Source of the DNA: Theristus sp. LFF4_11
Taxonomy: Eukaryota; Nematoda; Chromadorea; Monhysterida; Xyalidae
DNA: 64,000 bases
Direction: 5' to 3'
NCBI GenBank assembly: GCA_030248135.1
Contig: JASANC010004629.1
Location: 25,995-89,994 of the forward strand
Below, one piece after another: positions 22,001 through 37,000 of the stretch; within the stretch, counting starts at the first letter, position 1, and each line of letters begins with the position of its first letter. Both the position numbers and the translations under genes were made by a program. The notes below the pieces were generated by a model, which was given only the letters and a program-made list of their open reading frames with translations, did no database searches and was not told the DNA's origin.

Positions 22001-25000
22001 TGCGTAATACCAAACCAAAAGCAAATCTTAGAAAATGTTCGAAACAACCTGTGCACACCGGGTGAGTAATGGAAGAATGTTGTCGTCAGTGACAAATGAA
22101 AAAATGGAATGATTTGTGGAAATAATACCACGACTCGACTGTGAAGAACAGCAGGCGTCATATTTTTCGTGGCATTATTTCGTATGTACAATATACCGTA
22201 ATGTCATGCATATAAGGTCTCCTTATATAATTTTGAAAATCAAAAATTTCTGAAAAAGTGGAATTCTTATAAAACGAACATTGGGGATTCCGGGCTTTAT
22301 AAACGGGGTAGGATTTCGACAAAGTCAAATTTTGAATTTTTGGGTTTCCCGCCGTGTGACAGTCCGGCCACATTTGGGTGGGGGTCTTATAAGTGAGAGG
22401 AACCTTATATGCAAGACTTCACGGTAATCACGAGTTTGCTGGCCATGGCAAACATAAACGTGCATGTACCGTCCATGTGTGCGGCCGACACAAACAAGAA
22501 AACTTTGGTGGATTAGTCTCAAGTGATTTTCCAACAACAGCAGCGAAAATTATGTGGAAAAAATCAGCAAAAAAACCATTCGAAAAAACCGATCAGAATG
22601 CAACTGCGATCCGAACGGCGTTGCCGCGTACTTCGAGGGCTGCGACCGTATGCCGCCCGGCGAACTCTGCCTCTGCAAGGCGGCGGTCACCGGACGAACG
22701 TGCGACCAGTGCACGGCGACCACGTGGGACTTGCGACACGAGCATGAGGCCGGCTGTGTCGGTGAGTTGGAGCGCACCTGTCAGTTCAAGTTCAGATTTT
22801 TAAAAATCGAAAATTTCTGAAAAAAAGTGGAATTTCGTGTGACAACCGTATAAGTGGGAGGAGGTCTTATAAAACGAACATTGGGGATATTTAGCACTGA
22901 AGTGCACGGACAAGATGGAACAAAGTGGATGCAACACTTACAAACCACCACCGCAGACGGGAGTCGCTTTTAAGCCCCATCCCCGTTCGCGTGCTGTCTG
23001 TACCGCTGAGGGACGAATTATACGCACGACGTTATGACCCATTTTTTAAACGTGTCCCACTGAAATGACGTCATGTGCCGCCAAACATGCGCTTGCCGTT
23101 CACAGCAAACCAGACTTTCCGTTTAGCCGATTTCTTCCCCGTAAACAAATGGTGAATGTCGAATCAGTCACACCAAACTGACATTTTTAGTACCTGTACT
23201 TTGACAAACGGGCGTTTTTAAAGCAAATGATGTCATTTTAGTCTGGACACGTTCGAATAAATCCACAATACATATCCGGCACGTCACGTGACGGCACGTC
23301 ATCTATGAATGCGTGTATGAACGAGCGCCTGTTCGAAAAATGACGTGACCTGCTGGATTGCTGTTGTTTTGCTTGATGAGTGAATTTCATTTTTGGACGA
23401 TCGGACACGTCTACAATGTAAGATCGCGTCGAGACCCAATGTGATAGATACCGTAACCTGAGTGCTATCAAGTTATTATCTTTCATGATGGTTATGCGAC
23501 TCAATACGCACATAGATAGATAAACAGTTTCGTGCATGACGCGCGAATTCAAAATTGCCGAAATGACCCGTGTTCCCGAAATAGGACTTCGTCACTTGAA
23601 CCAGTTTGCATTGACACATGAAGTGTGAAACTAGTTTCCTCGCCATGTCTGCAAACGCAATATTGAGTTGCAAAACCTAAAAAAATGCTAAAGAAGATCT
23701 CACCGCTAATAGTGTGTTGTTGTGCATTCCAGTTTGTGTAACTTCGTAATCACCAAAATTCCGGAATATGACGGCCATTCACTGTTCGCACGTTCACATC
23801 CCCGCGTTTTTCAGACTGCGACTGTCATGCAGCTGGCTCGATCTCGAATTTGAATGAATGCGATCAAGTGTCCGGTCAGTGCGAGTGTCGTTTACATGCG
23901 ACGTCACGGCGATGCACCGAGTGCTTGCCCGGCCACTATGGACTGCACGGATACCACCAGTTTGGGTGTCAAGGTACAGCAGAAAAAAATGTGAATCCGG
24001 TTCTCGCCTTGCGCAAGAGGTTTTTTGGACTACGGGTGTAAGAGAAACCAGAAAAATGCAACAAAGCATATTCGAGAGTGAAACGATCTCTGGAACGCAT
24101 AAGCGGTCGGTTGAAGTGGAACCAGGGACATTCAAAAACCTAGGTGTTTTTTGTGGATTCTGGCGCGCGCTGATTGGCTGCATCGAGCTGTTTCGAATTG
24201 GAACAGAGCGAATTCCGCTAAAATTCCGAAGTGTTTCACGATTCGACTGCACGCGCTGATTGGGCAATCGGGGGTGGGTACAGGACAAGTTCATCCAACA
24301 TCCAATCCATTGGCTGCTTTCATCCAATCCCCAACCTGATCTGTGCATACACTGCATCAGTTTCCGACGGAGACACAATGCTGGAATGAAAATGATATTT
24401 CTCAACCTGTTTGCTGGAATGAAAATATTATTTCTCAGCCTGTTTTTTGTTTCGCTGTGTCTCGCAGCAACGAATTCAATGTTTTTTTTCTCTCGCGCAC
24501 TTTCAGCGTGCGATTGCGCGATCGGTGGTGCGGTGAACGACGTCTGCGAGCCGCAGTCCGGCCAGTGCTATTGCCAGCCGAGTGTCACTGGCCTCCGGTG
24601 CGACCAGCCGGAGCAACGCCACTATTTCCCGCAATTGTGGCATTTGAAGGTGCATCACGCACATTGGGTTTTCGTAGAATTTTCTCTTGACTTTTCTTCT
24701 TCGGCATTTCAACATATTTCTCTGATGCGGTGATTTGTGGGACAGGTGAAAATATTATTTTTGAACTGAATTCGACAGCCGCAATGTTTCTGATGGTCGT
24801 CATACAGTAGGACGACACGTTTGTCTGATGGATAGTTTCTTTATTATACTAAAAATACTGGAAAATATACTAAAGTGGTGAGCAAACCATTTTTCAGCAA
24901 TGCCGTGTTAAAAAGTTTTTTTTAATTTTTCCCCAGCCAAATAGTGCGACAATAATTAAGACATTTGTTGATGAACCTTCCTTGCAATCATATTCGATTA

Positions 25001-28000
25001 GCCCCGTAATACCCGTGGCGGTGGACAAGCTGTTGTTGGTCGTGTCACCCAATTTTTATGCGGCCAAACAACGTGCATCATTTAAATTGAGAAAAAAAAC
25101 ACAATCGATTTAGACCGAAGCAGAAGGTGGCCGTACCATTGAGCAGGCACCAGTGCGATACTCACAGGATCACGATTCGTTCAACAATTTCTCAGCGCAA
25201 GGCTTCGCCGTGTTCAGCACCATTCAAGTTGGTTCATCTCGAATCGTTTCCCGTTTCGTGGTGAATTTTTTTTTACTTTTTTTCTGAAGCGTTTCTGATG
25301 TTCATGGTAACTAAAGTAAATCAGGTATTTTTGTGTTCTTCTACCCAGCTGGCTTTGAGCGAAGCGAGCTGTTTTCAGTTTTCGCCCGGTCAAAACATGC
25401 TCCTTTCTCGTTCACGTATTCCTAAAAACTACTTACGGCGCATTCATGTTGCAGTATTTCGTGCCCGCGCAGCTATAGCTGTGCGGTCACTAAATACTGC
25501 AACATGAATGCGCCCTTACTCTCGGCTCGTCGGCCGCACGTTTGTTCAGCCGGCGATCTTTCTGAGCGCGCACATCCGAAAGTCGAGCATGTACCGAGTG
25601 CTGTTGCGCTACGTGAATCCAACGACGGTGCCCATTAACGTGAACGTGACCATGCAGCCGACCGATGACGTCTTCTCGGCCGACGGTTAGACCTGCACGC
25701 GAAATGGGCGCTTTTCAATCTTGGTTTTTTTGTTGCGGTTTTCTGTGGTGGGGGGGGGGGGGTTTGATTTTTTTTTGACTAAGTTTTTCTGTTAGTTATG
25801 GGGAAAACGCATTTTCAAGATTACGAGCCAGTTTTATAGCACTGACCACCGAGTCCCTGAATGGACACGTGAAACATCCACAAACCGATTCAATATAATT
25901 CGTCTGTTTTTATCGTGACGCAAAATGCGGAGTTGAACCGCGTTTTCTCATAAAAGTATCCATGTGCTCAGTGGTGTAACACTGCTGGACTATCATCATT
26001 TTTTTAGGTTCTGCGACTGAATGCGTTTGCAGATGTAGAAAGGAAACCAGTTTCAAACCTTATGCGGCGATTCAAAGCATCCTAAGTGTTTCGGCCCTGT
26101 TTTGGGGGACTCGGATCACTGTACCAATTTTGCATTCCCGCGTCGTGCAGGCAACTGCTTACACGTAATGCGCGTGTAGAGTCTCGGCACCAAAATGGAA
26201 GATCTTTCATAAAACTAGCGACAGCAGATTGTTTGTCCGAAAGCGTCGAGACCTCACGATTGTAATGTTTCTCATTGAACTCATATGGCAACGCGCAACG
26301 GTGTTTCTCGCAATGGAATGTTGGACAAACTCGCAATAAACACATCGTCAACAAAATGTTTCGAAACGCATCAAAAAAACGCATTCCCACCCATACAAAA
26401 AAATCTCCAAAATTCTGTGCAGCCGTGCCACAAACAGCGCAAGTGACGCTGCAGCCGAATGCGGCCTCCCAACCGGCCACAGTGGCCGTGCAAGGCCGCG
26501 ACCAAGCGGGACGACCGACCAGTGCGCCGGCGGCGTTCGTGCTCACCGCCGGACCGTGGGATTTAAAGATGGACACGAAACAGCGATTGTTCTTGGTGAG
26601 CGATCGATGTGAAATGGTGCTATTGTGGATTTATTCAAACGTGTCCGGACTAAAATGACGTCATTTGCTTTAAAAACGCCCGTTTGTCACAGTACAGGCA
26701 CTAAACTTTCAGTTTAATGTGACTGATTCCGACATTCGCCATTTGTTTACGGGAAGAAATCGGCTAAACGGAAAGTCTGGTTTGCTGTGAACGGCAAGCG
26801 CATGTTTGGCGGCACAAGACGTCATTTCAGTGGGACACGTTTGAAAAAATAGGTCATAGTTTATTGACTGTCTGCGGAACGGTGTGATCATGTGCAGCAT
26901 TAAATTACTCAGGTTATGTCTGAGAACACGGCACTCGGGTCGTTCGACTGGGGTGGGCTGGGACTACACCATGAAACTGAGAACAACAAGGAATCTCATG
27001 AAAAACGCTTTTCCACATTTTTGATAAACCATTCTTTCGAACAGTTCTAGTTAAATTACGAGTAAGAAAGCAATTCCAGGACTATTAAAGATTAAAGAAC
27101 GCCATTCCGGGGCTCAGGACTTTGAAAGACTAAAGAAGGCAATTCCGGTACTTTGGAACTTTTTGAAAATTTCAACGAAAGCAATTCCGGGACTTTGGAA
27201 CTTTTTGAAAATTTCAACGAAAGCAAATTCCGGGACCAGGGAACTTTACGCAATTCCAGGACTTTGAAAGACTGAGAGAGAAAAAACACTTCCAGGACTC
27301 GGGAACGTTTTTTGAAAAAAATTCCAAAGAACACACCATTGGCAGGACTACGTGGTGCTGCTGCCGAGCGAATACTACGAAGCGACCGCATTACGCACGC
27401 CCGTCCGCGCGCTCTGTACCGCCGTCGCCGACGAACGCAACCAACTCTGCCTCGACGCCGTTTATCCGCCGTGGCCGACCGATGCGAACATTCGGCCCAC
27501 AACCGAGTTTATAAACGGTTGCTGTTCGGTTGTTGTTTTTTGTTTCTGTCTCGGATTGTTTTTTGTTCTCAGCGACGAGCTTTTTTGTATTGGTTTTTCT
27601 TACTACGGTCTCATAACGTTGAGTTCTCCGAAAGCCATTCATCAATATGGCTACCGTTCCGGCGAATTGCTCCAGTGAGTCCCAACGGTTTCATAGGCAC
27701 TGGTTAACAAAATGAGCATTCAAACCAATCAAACGCGTGATTCCGAACTAATGGCTGGAAAAAAACCCAAAATGAAACCAGCATTGGTTCGGTTCGTGCA
27801 CCAAAGAACTGAAGTGAAATGAACAAAAAAACTGACAGATAAGACGGTTCTTCATGAAGCGAGTTTGTTGCGATTGCGTTATTTTCTTGAACTTTGGGTT
27901 TGAATTTCGTCAATTATTGCAGATTGGTGGTAATGTGGTAAGTAAGAGGTGCAACACAAATTCAACAATACTTGAAATTTTGAAATTTAATATAAATTTC

Positions 28001-31000
28001 AAGTACAAGTGAATAAAATATAAACTTTTTTCAATTGTTTTCAGAAGCAACAGGAGAGCCGTTTGAGCGAATGGACAGTCAACAACTGCCAGAAGAACAT
28101 GGCACTGCTGCGTACGTCTCGGCGCCACCGCAGGTACAGTCAAACGCTATTGTAGGGCAGACTCCGCCTCCACAACGACGCTTGCACTGAATGCTCTGGC
28201 AGCACGTGTTCACCAACCAATCAGTGAACAGTGTTGACGGTGTTCTTTGTTGGATCCCAGTCGTTTGCGAAGCTTCCGCGTACAATATCTTCTAAGCTGC
28301 GGTATTCAGCCAGTTGTGCAGCTTTCACAAGAGTATCACTTGGTTGGCCAGGTTGGTAGTGGATGAATGATCAAGTTTAGTTCGGGTCTAAGTCCAATAA
28401 GAAAAAAAACTTTTTTATCTAAAAACTAAGAAAAATTATTTGCTGAAGTTGATTCCTGATCTTGATTTAACTGAAATGATCGATTGTGAATTGCTGTCTT
28501 GGTGTGAAAACAAAACATTAATGAGCAATCTAACAGTTGTGTGCATTGTGTGTTCGGGGCTGTGAAACAAATTAGTTTAAGTAAACTTTGCGAATGTCAG
28601 TGGGGACGGGGGAGCGGGTTGAGGAGATATAACGCAATCAGAAAAAGCACAGTTCCATAATGTTGTGGATCTATTCAAACGTGTCCGAACTAAAATGACG
28701 TCATTTGCTTTTAAAAACGCCCGTTTGTCAAAAAGTACAGGCACTAAAATTTCAGTTTGGTGTGACTGATTCGACATTCACCATTTGTTTACGCGAAGAA
28801 ATCGGCTATAAACGGAAAGTCTGGTTTGCTGTGAACGACAAGCGCGCATATGTTTTGCGGCGCATGACGTCATTTCAGTGGGACAGGTTTGAAAAAAATA
28901 GGTCATACCATTTTTCAGCCAGTGGTACGCGTGAAGGTGCCGATCGCGCACCGAGGCGAACCGCACGCACTGGTCGCACAGTACTACAGTCTGCTTCCCG
29001 ACACCGTGCGAATGTCCGTAAACGCCACCGATCCCGCAGACGGCGGTGTTCAGCGAGAGCAAGGCGTCTTCGATGTGAACTCGTGTGCGGCCAGGTTCGC
29101 TTTCGGGCGCAATAATCGGATGCGTCTCGTTTCGCTTCTGTGTGTGTGTTTTTTTTGCGTTGTCGTTGTCACCGCTGCTGCTGATGTCGGACGTCTTGTG
29201 GGATTCGGTTGGGTTGGGCAGAAGAGCCCTGTAATTCTCATAATGAGTGCGCCTATAAGTTAGAACAATGAAAATTGCTCACATTTGTAGAATGGAGTTT
29301 CAGAGATTGTTCTTCTCAAAATCTTCGTTTCAGAGTCGAGCTAATATGTACAGTCGAACTCTAAATTATAGGCAATCAGCTGATTGGCTGGTGCTCACGT
29401 GATGCATGCTTTCTGTGTAGGCATCGCTGTGGAGCGTGTCGTCTGTCGTCATGCACGTGACCACCAACCAATCAGCGGATTCCCCATAATTTCGAGTTCG
29501 ACTGCAGTAGTTTCCGCGTTTTTCTTTCACCTGCAGCACGTTCTGTCGTCAACTGGTGACCAACGACTCCGATCGCACGACACTTTGGCTGGCGACGACG
29601 CCCGACTCGGAGCATTTCGACGTCACTCTAACGACGGACGATGAAGACGCCGATTTCGGCCTACACTCGATTGTGGCCGTTCCGCGGTCGAAGTGGGACG
29701 CTCGCCTATTGCGCCCGACGACGCGATGCATACGCCGGAGTGGCAGGTCAGTGGTACCCTTTGTCACCCTCGTGGCCTGGTGGTAGTGCGTTAGACTACA
29801 GTCTGTGCGCTCGGGGGATCGAGCCCCGCCGAGGGGTGTATAGGCACTTAATGACAGACGAAAACTCGATGGGCGCCCTACTCAATGGCGTTCTGCACGC
29901 TTCTCTGGGTTAGCCCTGGCTAAAAACATCGCCTAAAAATCCCAACAGCAACAAAAAAAGTGCAGCTGGTTTAGTTCGGTTTTCTGCGACTCAGCGCGCG
30001 TTTTGCAGACGTAGAAACGAAACTGTAGGGTGTCTCAAAACTACTCCAATGAGCGAAACAGCTCGTTCGTGACTCGAGATTTAGTTCGGCATTTCGGCAT
30101 GAATTTGGAACACTTCTTTAGAAGGGTTTTTGCGATTGATTGTGGAACCAAACACATTTCTTGCGTTGTGTTAAAGTCATGGATGCGTTGGAAAGATCTG
30201 CTCATTGTAACAACCGGTTATGAACAATCGTAAGTAACACATAACGCAAGCACAAAATCCATTTCAGTTGCACAATTTCTGGGAGTTGCTGCATGCAGTT
30301 GGTGCATAGTCGCCTCTTGCGTGGTAGATGGTGATTGGAGATTGGACAGACCAATCTTCTCGTTGCTTTTTTTTAAACATCGACACGACTCAAATGACTC
30401 CATACAATTATGCATTGCAAACAAAACGGGAATACTCCGATGAAACTGCAGTTGGCACAGTATGCGGATGACACAATGGCGACTGTAGCCCGTTTGAAAT
30501 GCCTATGGTTTCTGGCTGTTCATCTTCAAAAAATAAATAAATAAAATAAAAAAAATATTTTTTTGCAGCTGCACCCCGGAGCAGTACAAACGGCCGGAAG
30601 GCGGCGTGACGATGGAGGCGGAGCATCACGTGACCGAGAACGACACAAAAACGGGCGCCGAGATTCTGCCGATTGAGCAGGTCGACATCGACGACGACGA
30701 CGTTCACTTGACGGTGGTGCCGGTGTACCATAACGAAACGGTGAACATCGCAATTGATGTGTTGCTATTTTTGCGTTGTTTGTTTGTTTGTTTGTGTGTT
30801 TTGTTGCCGCTGAAAGATCTTGTTTGATAGTCACAGAAGTACTGGGAAAGCAGTCTGTTTTGAAATAGTGTGTTTGGCACAGTAGAAAACGCAGTTCGTG
30901 GACATCCGTTAGCGTCAGTATGGACAGGCGAGCCAGTGAATGAATGAATGAATGTAATAGGTATCTCTTTTTAAACTTCAATTTCTGCATCACTTTTCAG

Positions 31001-34000
31001 CCGATTCTCACCATTGAGCAGGCGGTGTCGAAGGCGAACTATTACATTTACGTCGTCGATTACTATAATCCGAATTCTTCCGCCACTGAATTGCCGGTTG
31101 CGGTGGGCACACACGCGCAACCAATGCAAGGTCGGAGAATAAATTGAGTTTTGTTTATGTTTTGTCGTTGTTTTGATGATGCGTGAAAACGGGAACGTTT
31201 GATTTGATGTCCCGAGCACTTCTCTAGGTTCTCTGAAACATTTGAGGCGTGCAAAACCGCAAATTAATGATTTGGTATTATCTACTTTTGGTTCGAGACT
31301 CAATGCGCACGCACAGATAGATGAACAGTTTCATTCATGCATGACGCGAGGGAATGCAGAATTGGTGATGTGATCCGAGTCCCCGAAATAGGGCCGGGTC
31401 AGGCTCAGTTTTTTTGAGACACTCTGTAGTTTCCTTTCTACGTCTGCAAACGCGCTGAGTCGCAGAACCCAAAAAAATGATGATATAGTGGTTGGTGTTT
31501 TTCTGCCATAATACTGTCGGTTTTCAGTTGTCAGCTTTTGAGCATTTCAACAATTGTAACCAGCCACCAAGCAGTGGATTTCGGTTGCGTTCGGTGTTTT
31601 ACACTCAGTGCAGTCGCATCGAATTTCGCCGAACTCTAAGTGGGCGAAATTTGGTAGATCATCATGGATATTTTATCAGGAGAGGCCACCGAAGATTGCG
31701 GTGCGCTTAAAACTGAAAACGTCTCCTAAAAACATTCAGGTTCACTGTCAGTTGATCACTGCCCGGCCGTTGGTGGGTGTCGTGCCGTGATTCTGCGAAC
31801 GGATGACGGTCGAAAGGAATTCCATGCGAGCAACCAGTTTCGACTGCAATTTCAACCTACCGCTGAGCAGAAAGAACCGATTTTCATTGTGAGTTGTTCA
31901 ATTCGCGGTCGTTGCTGGTTTGTTCAGTTTAATTTAAGAAAAAATAACTCTGATTGGTTGTGTACAAGATGAAACAGCGAATCAGCGCGCGCAGCAGCGA
32001 CTGACATTATCGACATTCACTCAGTTCCACCCGATTCCGTCCGGTTCATTCTTCCTTAATTCAGAAATTCGCGCGCTCTGTATTCTGCCAAAAAAATGAC
32101 GTGTTTGACGAAATATACTGTACAAGTAATTTTTTAACTTTCAAAATTTCAGGACAAAGTGATCGCGGTGCCATACGAGTCTTACTCGGATGACGTGTTG
32201 AAGACGTTACCTGTGGATGTGTCCGAAAAGTTTCTGGCGGAATGCGCCGAGGGACACTTCAGAAATGAGTAACTGGGTGCAGTTTGTTTTGAAACTACCG
32301 CACTTTTTTGTCGCAGTGATCAGCTGATTATTGTTTGTGTTAGAGCTTGGGAGGTCTTGATTGGGTAGATCAAAAAAACCGTGCTTCATGATTCTCCCAA
32401 ACTGCCTGTGGGGCCACAGCTTTTGTAAATGTAGCGCATTTACAGTTTGATTTGATGATGCCTGTTTAAAAATGTCGGTTACCTTGATACTTGGTTAGTT
32501 CGTCTAGACACGAAAATGCAAAGAACACATCAACTAATTTCTTTAATATTGCGCTTAGAAAGGATTATTGAAACATTTCTGGTTTTTTGTGTTTGTGTTA
32601 CACAACGCTGAGAGGCTGGAGCTTCTTTTTTAAAACGCACGCGCACCTCGTATCGGCATGCTCATGCTCATGATCCACTAGCGTGCTTGCACACGCTCCG
32701 GCCTCAACAAGAACTTGTTCAAAACGCAATTGTTCTGACATCTTCCTTCTTGAAAAGGCTTGGCTTAGCTTGGCTCGCTGAGAGAGAGTGCCAACCAAAC
32801 ATTCCAGGGCGCACGCTGCATCCGACTACTGTAAGCAGCAAGTGTTCGGGCTGACCGTTGATTTCAACGCCGGTGCGCTGCCGTGCGATTGCAACAGTCA
32901 AGGTATGACCTATTTTTTTGAACGCGTCCCACTGAAATGACGTCATCTGCCGCAAAACATGCGCTTGTCGTTCGCAGCAAACCAGACTTTCCGTTTAGCC
33001 CGATTTCTTCTCGTAAAACAAATGGTGAATGTCGAATCAGCCACACCAAACTGACATTTTTAGCGTCTGTACTTTGACAAACGGGCGTTTTTAAAGCAAA
33101 TGACGTCATTTAAGCAAACCACGGTATAAGTGCGTCGGAGTGTAACACCCATGCGTCACTATTGTTCCTATTTTGGTTGTATAAAGCAACGTCACTTGCG
33201 AATATGAAAAAGTTCTGGCGTTTTTTTTGCGCTATCGACTGTCACGAACGCCCCCTCATGCCCGCTTTGTTCCACATTGTGAAATCAGGAGGTAAAAGTG
33301 CCTGGCCAACGTGGCATGCGCAAAAAGAACCGGTGGTGATGGCACTGGTAATATCATTGCCAATGTCACCGCTCGTGGCCTGGTGGTAGTGCGTTCGACT
33401 GCAGTCTGTGCGCTCGGGGGATCGAGCCCCGCCCGAGGGGTGTGTAGGCACTTGATAAGAAAGAGAAAACTCGATGGGCGCCCTACTCAATGGCGTTCAG
33501 TACGCTTCTCTGGGTTAGCCCTAAACATCGCCTAAAAATCACAACAACAAAAAATTGAAGAACTAACGAGCAGTCGAATGAAATCGTGCCATGCGTTGCA
33601 GGCGCCACCGGCCACGACTGCGAGCAATACGGCGGGCAATGCACGTGCAAGCGCAACATCATCGGTCGCCAGTGTGATCAGTGTGCGCCCGACTACTATG
33701 GATTCCCTGATTGTCAGGGTGATACCGGAGTTTGATTTGTTTCGATTATCAACGCTTCTGTCGGACCTATTTTGTTTTTAACACAACAGTCTCCCAGTTG
33801 AATTGAAACAACGCGCTGTGTGATGCTGCGCCGGCCTAGCCTATAATGCTGAACTCGTTTCAAGCAACTGGTGTGGTGGTGTGTCCCGTTGGAAAGCCAG
33901 TTTCACATTCACGACCAGCCGCTCTTGCCAACGACAAGCCGGCTTCAAGCAAGCCACAGCAGCCGGAAACTGATCCAAAAACGGCTGAAAATGATCCTAG

Positions 34001-37000
34001 TGTCATTGCTGTGGTGATGATCATCAATCTTTTTCGCCGTTGAAAAAAACAACATAATCACGCCGTTTTTGCACAACCACACAACCCGACAGAGTGCGCG
34101 TGCACCACCGCGCAACAATGCGACCCGCGAACGGGCCAGTGTCATTGCGCGCCGCATGTGACCGGACAACAGTGCGACGCATGTGTACCGGACGCATTCG
34201 GCTACGACGCGCTGATTGGCTGCCAGACGTGCGCGTGCCATCCGCTGGCGTCGGCCGAGCTGAAATGCGACCCGATCACCGGACAGTGCTTGTGAGCGTC
34301 TTGCCGGGTTTCTGTTTTTTTTTTGGTGTTGCTGCTCTCTGCGAATAGTTGTGTTGTAATTTTGTGAACGACTGCGAAATGCTGACAAGGTCGCGAGGGA
34401 TGGGACACGTTTGGAAAAAATCATGTCATACCTATTTGCGCCGGAAGACTGCGCACGCGTGATGTGCGATTATTTCTGTGAAATTCCAACTCGCCCAAAA
34501 GAGCACTTACGTTTTCACCACTCAAATTCAACAAAAAAGTGATTGATTGATTGATTGATTGATTGATTTTACTCGACACAAGATTGATGTTACTCGACAC
34601 AAGTTTAAGTGTAAGTGTCCGGCATATTGCACAAGGGAAACGAGAACTCGTCCAAAAAAACCAGGCAACGCTGACCACACACAGCCAATAAAACAAAACA
34701 ACAACAAAAACCTGTGTCCAGGTGCAAGCGGCACGTCAGCGGGCGCCGGTGTGACGAGTGCGAGCACGGCTATTTCGGCTTCAACCCGCAGTCGGCCGAC
34801 GCAACAGCGGCAGTGTGCCAGGCGTGCGCGTGCGAGGCGTCGGGTGCAGCGCCGGAGGTGTGCTCGAAGGCAGACGCCACCTGCCTCTGCAAGGTCGGTT
34901 GTTGTTCTGTTGGTTTTTTTTGTTTTCAACAACAGGGACAATTCAAAAAGGTTGACAATAATAAGGTCTGATTGCTTTATTGATTCAGTTTGTTGATTAT
35001 TATTCTGTAATTAAGTTTGTGTTCAAGTTTTGTATCCAAGTGGTTCACGAGGGGCACATCACTTGACTGCCACCCTCTTCTGAAGGTATTTTGGGTTTGT
35101 TTGGTGCTGTGTCAAGTTTTTCGTTTCTCAGGACGCATAATTTGTGGTGAAACGCGTCTACTCGGGAACAATTGTGGGACACTCGCATCTTTTCGGTTGT
35201 TGTTGTTGACTGTTCACTCAGAGAAGTCGCTGATTTTTACGATTGGGCGCCAACGCCGTCAAATATGCCGTCAAAGTATTGTGGATTTATTCAAACGTCT
35301 CCGGACTAAAATGACGTCATTTGCTTTAAAAACACCCGTTTGTCAAAGTACAGGCACTAAAATGTCAGTTTGGTGTGACTAATTCGACATTCACCATTTG
35401 TTTACGGGAAGAAATTACTAAATAGAAAGTCTGGTTTGCTGTGAACTGGAAGCGCATGTTTGGCGGCACATGACGTCATTTCAGTGGGACACGTTTAAAA
35501 AAATAGTTCATACTCGGGAACAATTGTGGGACACTCCATCTTTTCGCTTGTTGTTGTTGTTGACTGTGCACTCAAAGAAGTCGCTGATTTTTACGATTGG
35601 GCGCCAACGCCGTCAAATATGCCGTCAAATATGCCGTCAAATATGCCGTCAAAGTACGTCAGGAAGAAGCACCAGCAGCCGTGCGAGAATTATCGCTGAT
35701 TTTCGCGTTTCGAGGCTGGAAAGCTTCTCTTTCAGAACAAAACACACCTGTCCACTTTGCAGCGCAATTCAGTTTGTTGTTGTGTTCTCAGGAAAACGTG
35801 CACGGGCAAGCGTGCGAGTCCTGCAAATACGGCACGTTCAATCTGGAAGAGTCGAATCCAGCCGGTTGCTCGAGTTGTTTCTGTTTCGGCAGCACGCAGC
35901 AATGCAGAAGCAGCACATTGCTGCGAGACCAGGTTCGTCTGGTTGGTTGGTGTACGCTGGTTGGTGTATTCTGATTACGGTAGGGTTTACGGTATGTGTA
36001 TGATGTATTCGTAGCACGAGAGGGGGGGGGCGGTTTTTCTCTGAAACAATATGAAATCTTTTTCGTTCGTACATGTCTCAAATTTCTTCCAGTAATGTTT
36101 GCCGCTGACAATTCAGGAAAAAAGCAAAAAAAAAATGGCTAATAATTCAAACTGAATTTCGTGTGTGAAAAATGAAACAAAATCGTCAAAGAATCTCCTG
36201 GTGATTTGGTCATCTTTTTTCCAGATCGGCTCAATGATTGGTTGGACGGTGAATCTGGACAATGCCACTGACGACTATGAGCTTGTTCACGACAACACTT
36301 CAAACACGGTTCAGCTATTGGTCAGTAAACAACCAATCAGCGACGAGCGAACAGTGTATTTTCGAGCGCCCGCTGGCGACTATCTCGGCAAACAGATCAA
36401 GTCTTATGGTGCGTCGGTAGATTTGTGACTTGGGATTGACTTGTACTTTTTTTGGAGTTTTTTCTGTGCTTTTTGGTCAATTGAACGGGTCAATTAAGAC
36501 GACAATTATGCGGTTCTCTGATTCTCTGATTGGCCACCAGTCGCCACCACCGTTTGGTTTTATATACCCACACGATTAGTTAAAACCAGATGAATTCGAC
36601 ACAATAATATGAGGAACAGAAACACGAAAACCCGACGATAATATCTCGTTCAGTCGACGGTGAAGTTCGGTTTGGAATGAAAAAAGCGGTTCTTGTGCGT
36701 TTCTGGTTTCCGCAAGAAAAGCGCAACTTAAAAAAATTTTTGTGGCTCCGTTTCGCGTCCGTCGCAGGCGGATATCTCAGTTTCACGTTGGCCTCGACGC
36801 CGGCCGATTCGGCCGACCAATCAGCGCACATGGCTGCCGACGTTCGCATCGCCGGACGCAACATCACCCTGGAACATTGGATGTCCGAGCGACCCGCTGA
36901 CCCGCCGACGTCGTTCCAAGTGCGCGTGCCAATGGAGCCGGTTCGTTCGTTCGTTTTTTCTCACAATGGGTGTTTTTCTCGACTGGTTTTTTTTAATGAA

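Noticed and set aside
24150..24480. Extension of laminin exon 19 upstream into the open frame before it
   Set aside because: The acceptor tttcag at 24506 and LE homology fix the exon start; upstream residues are not laminin-like.
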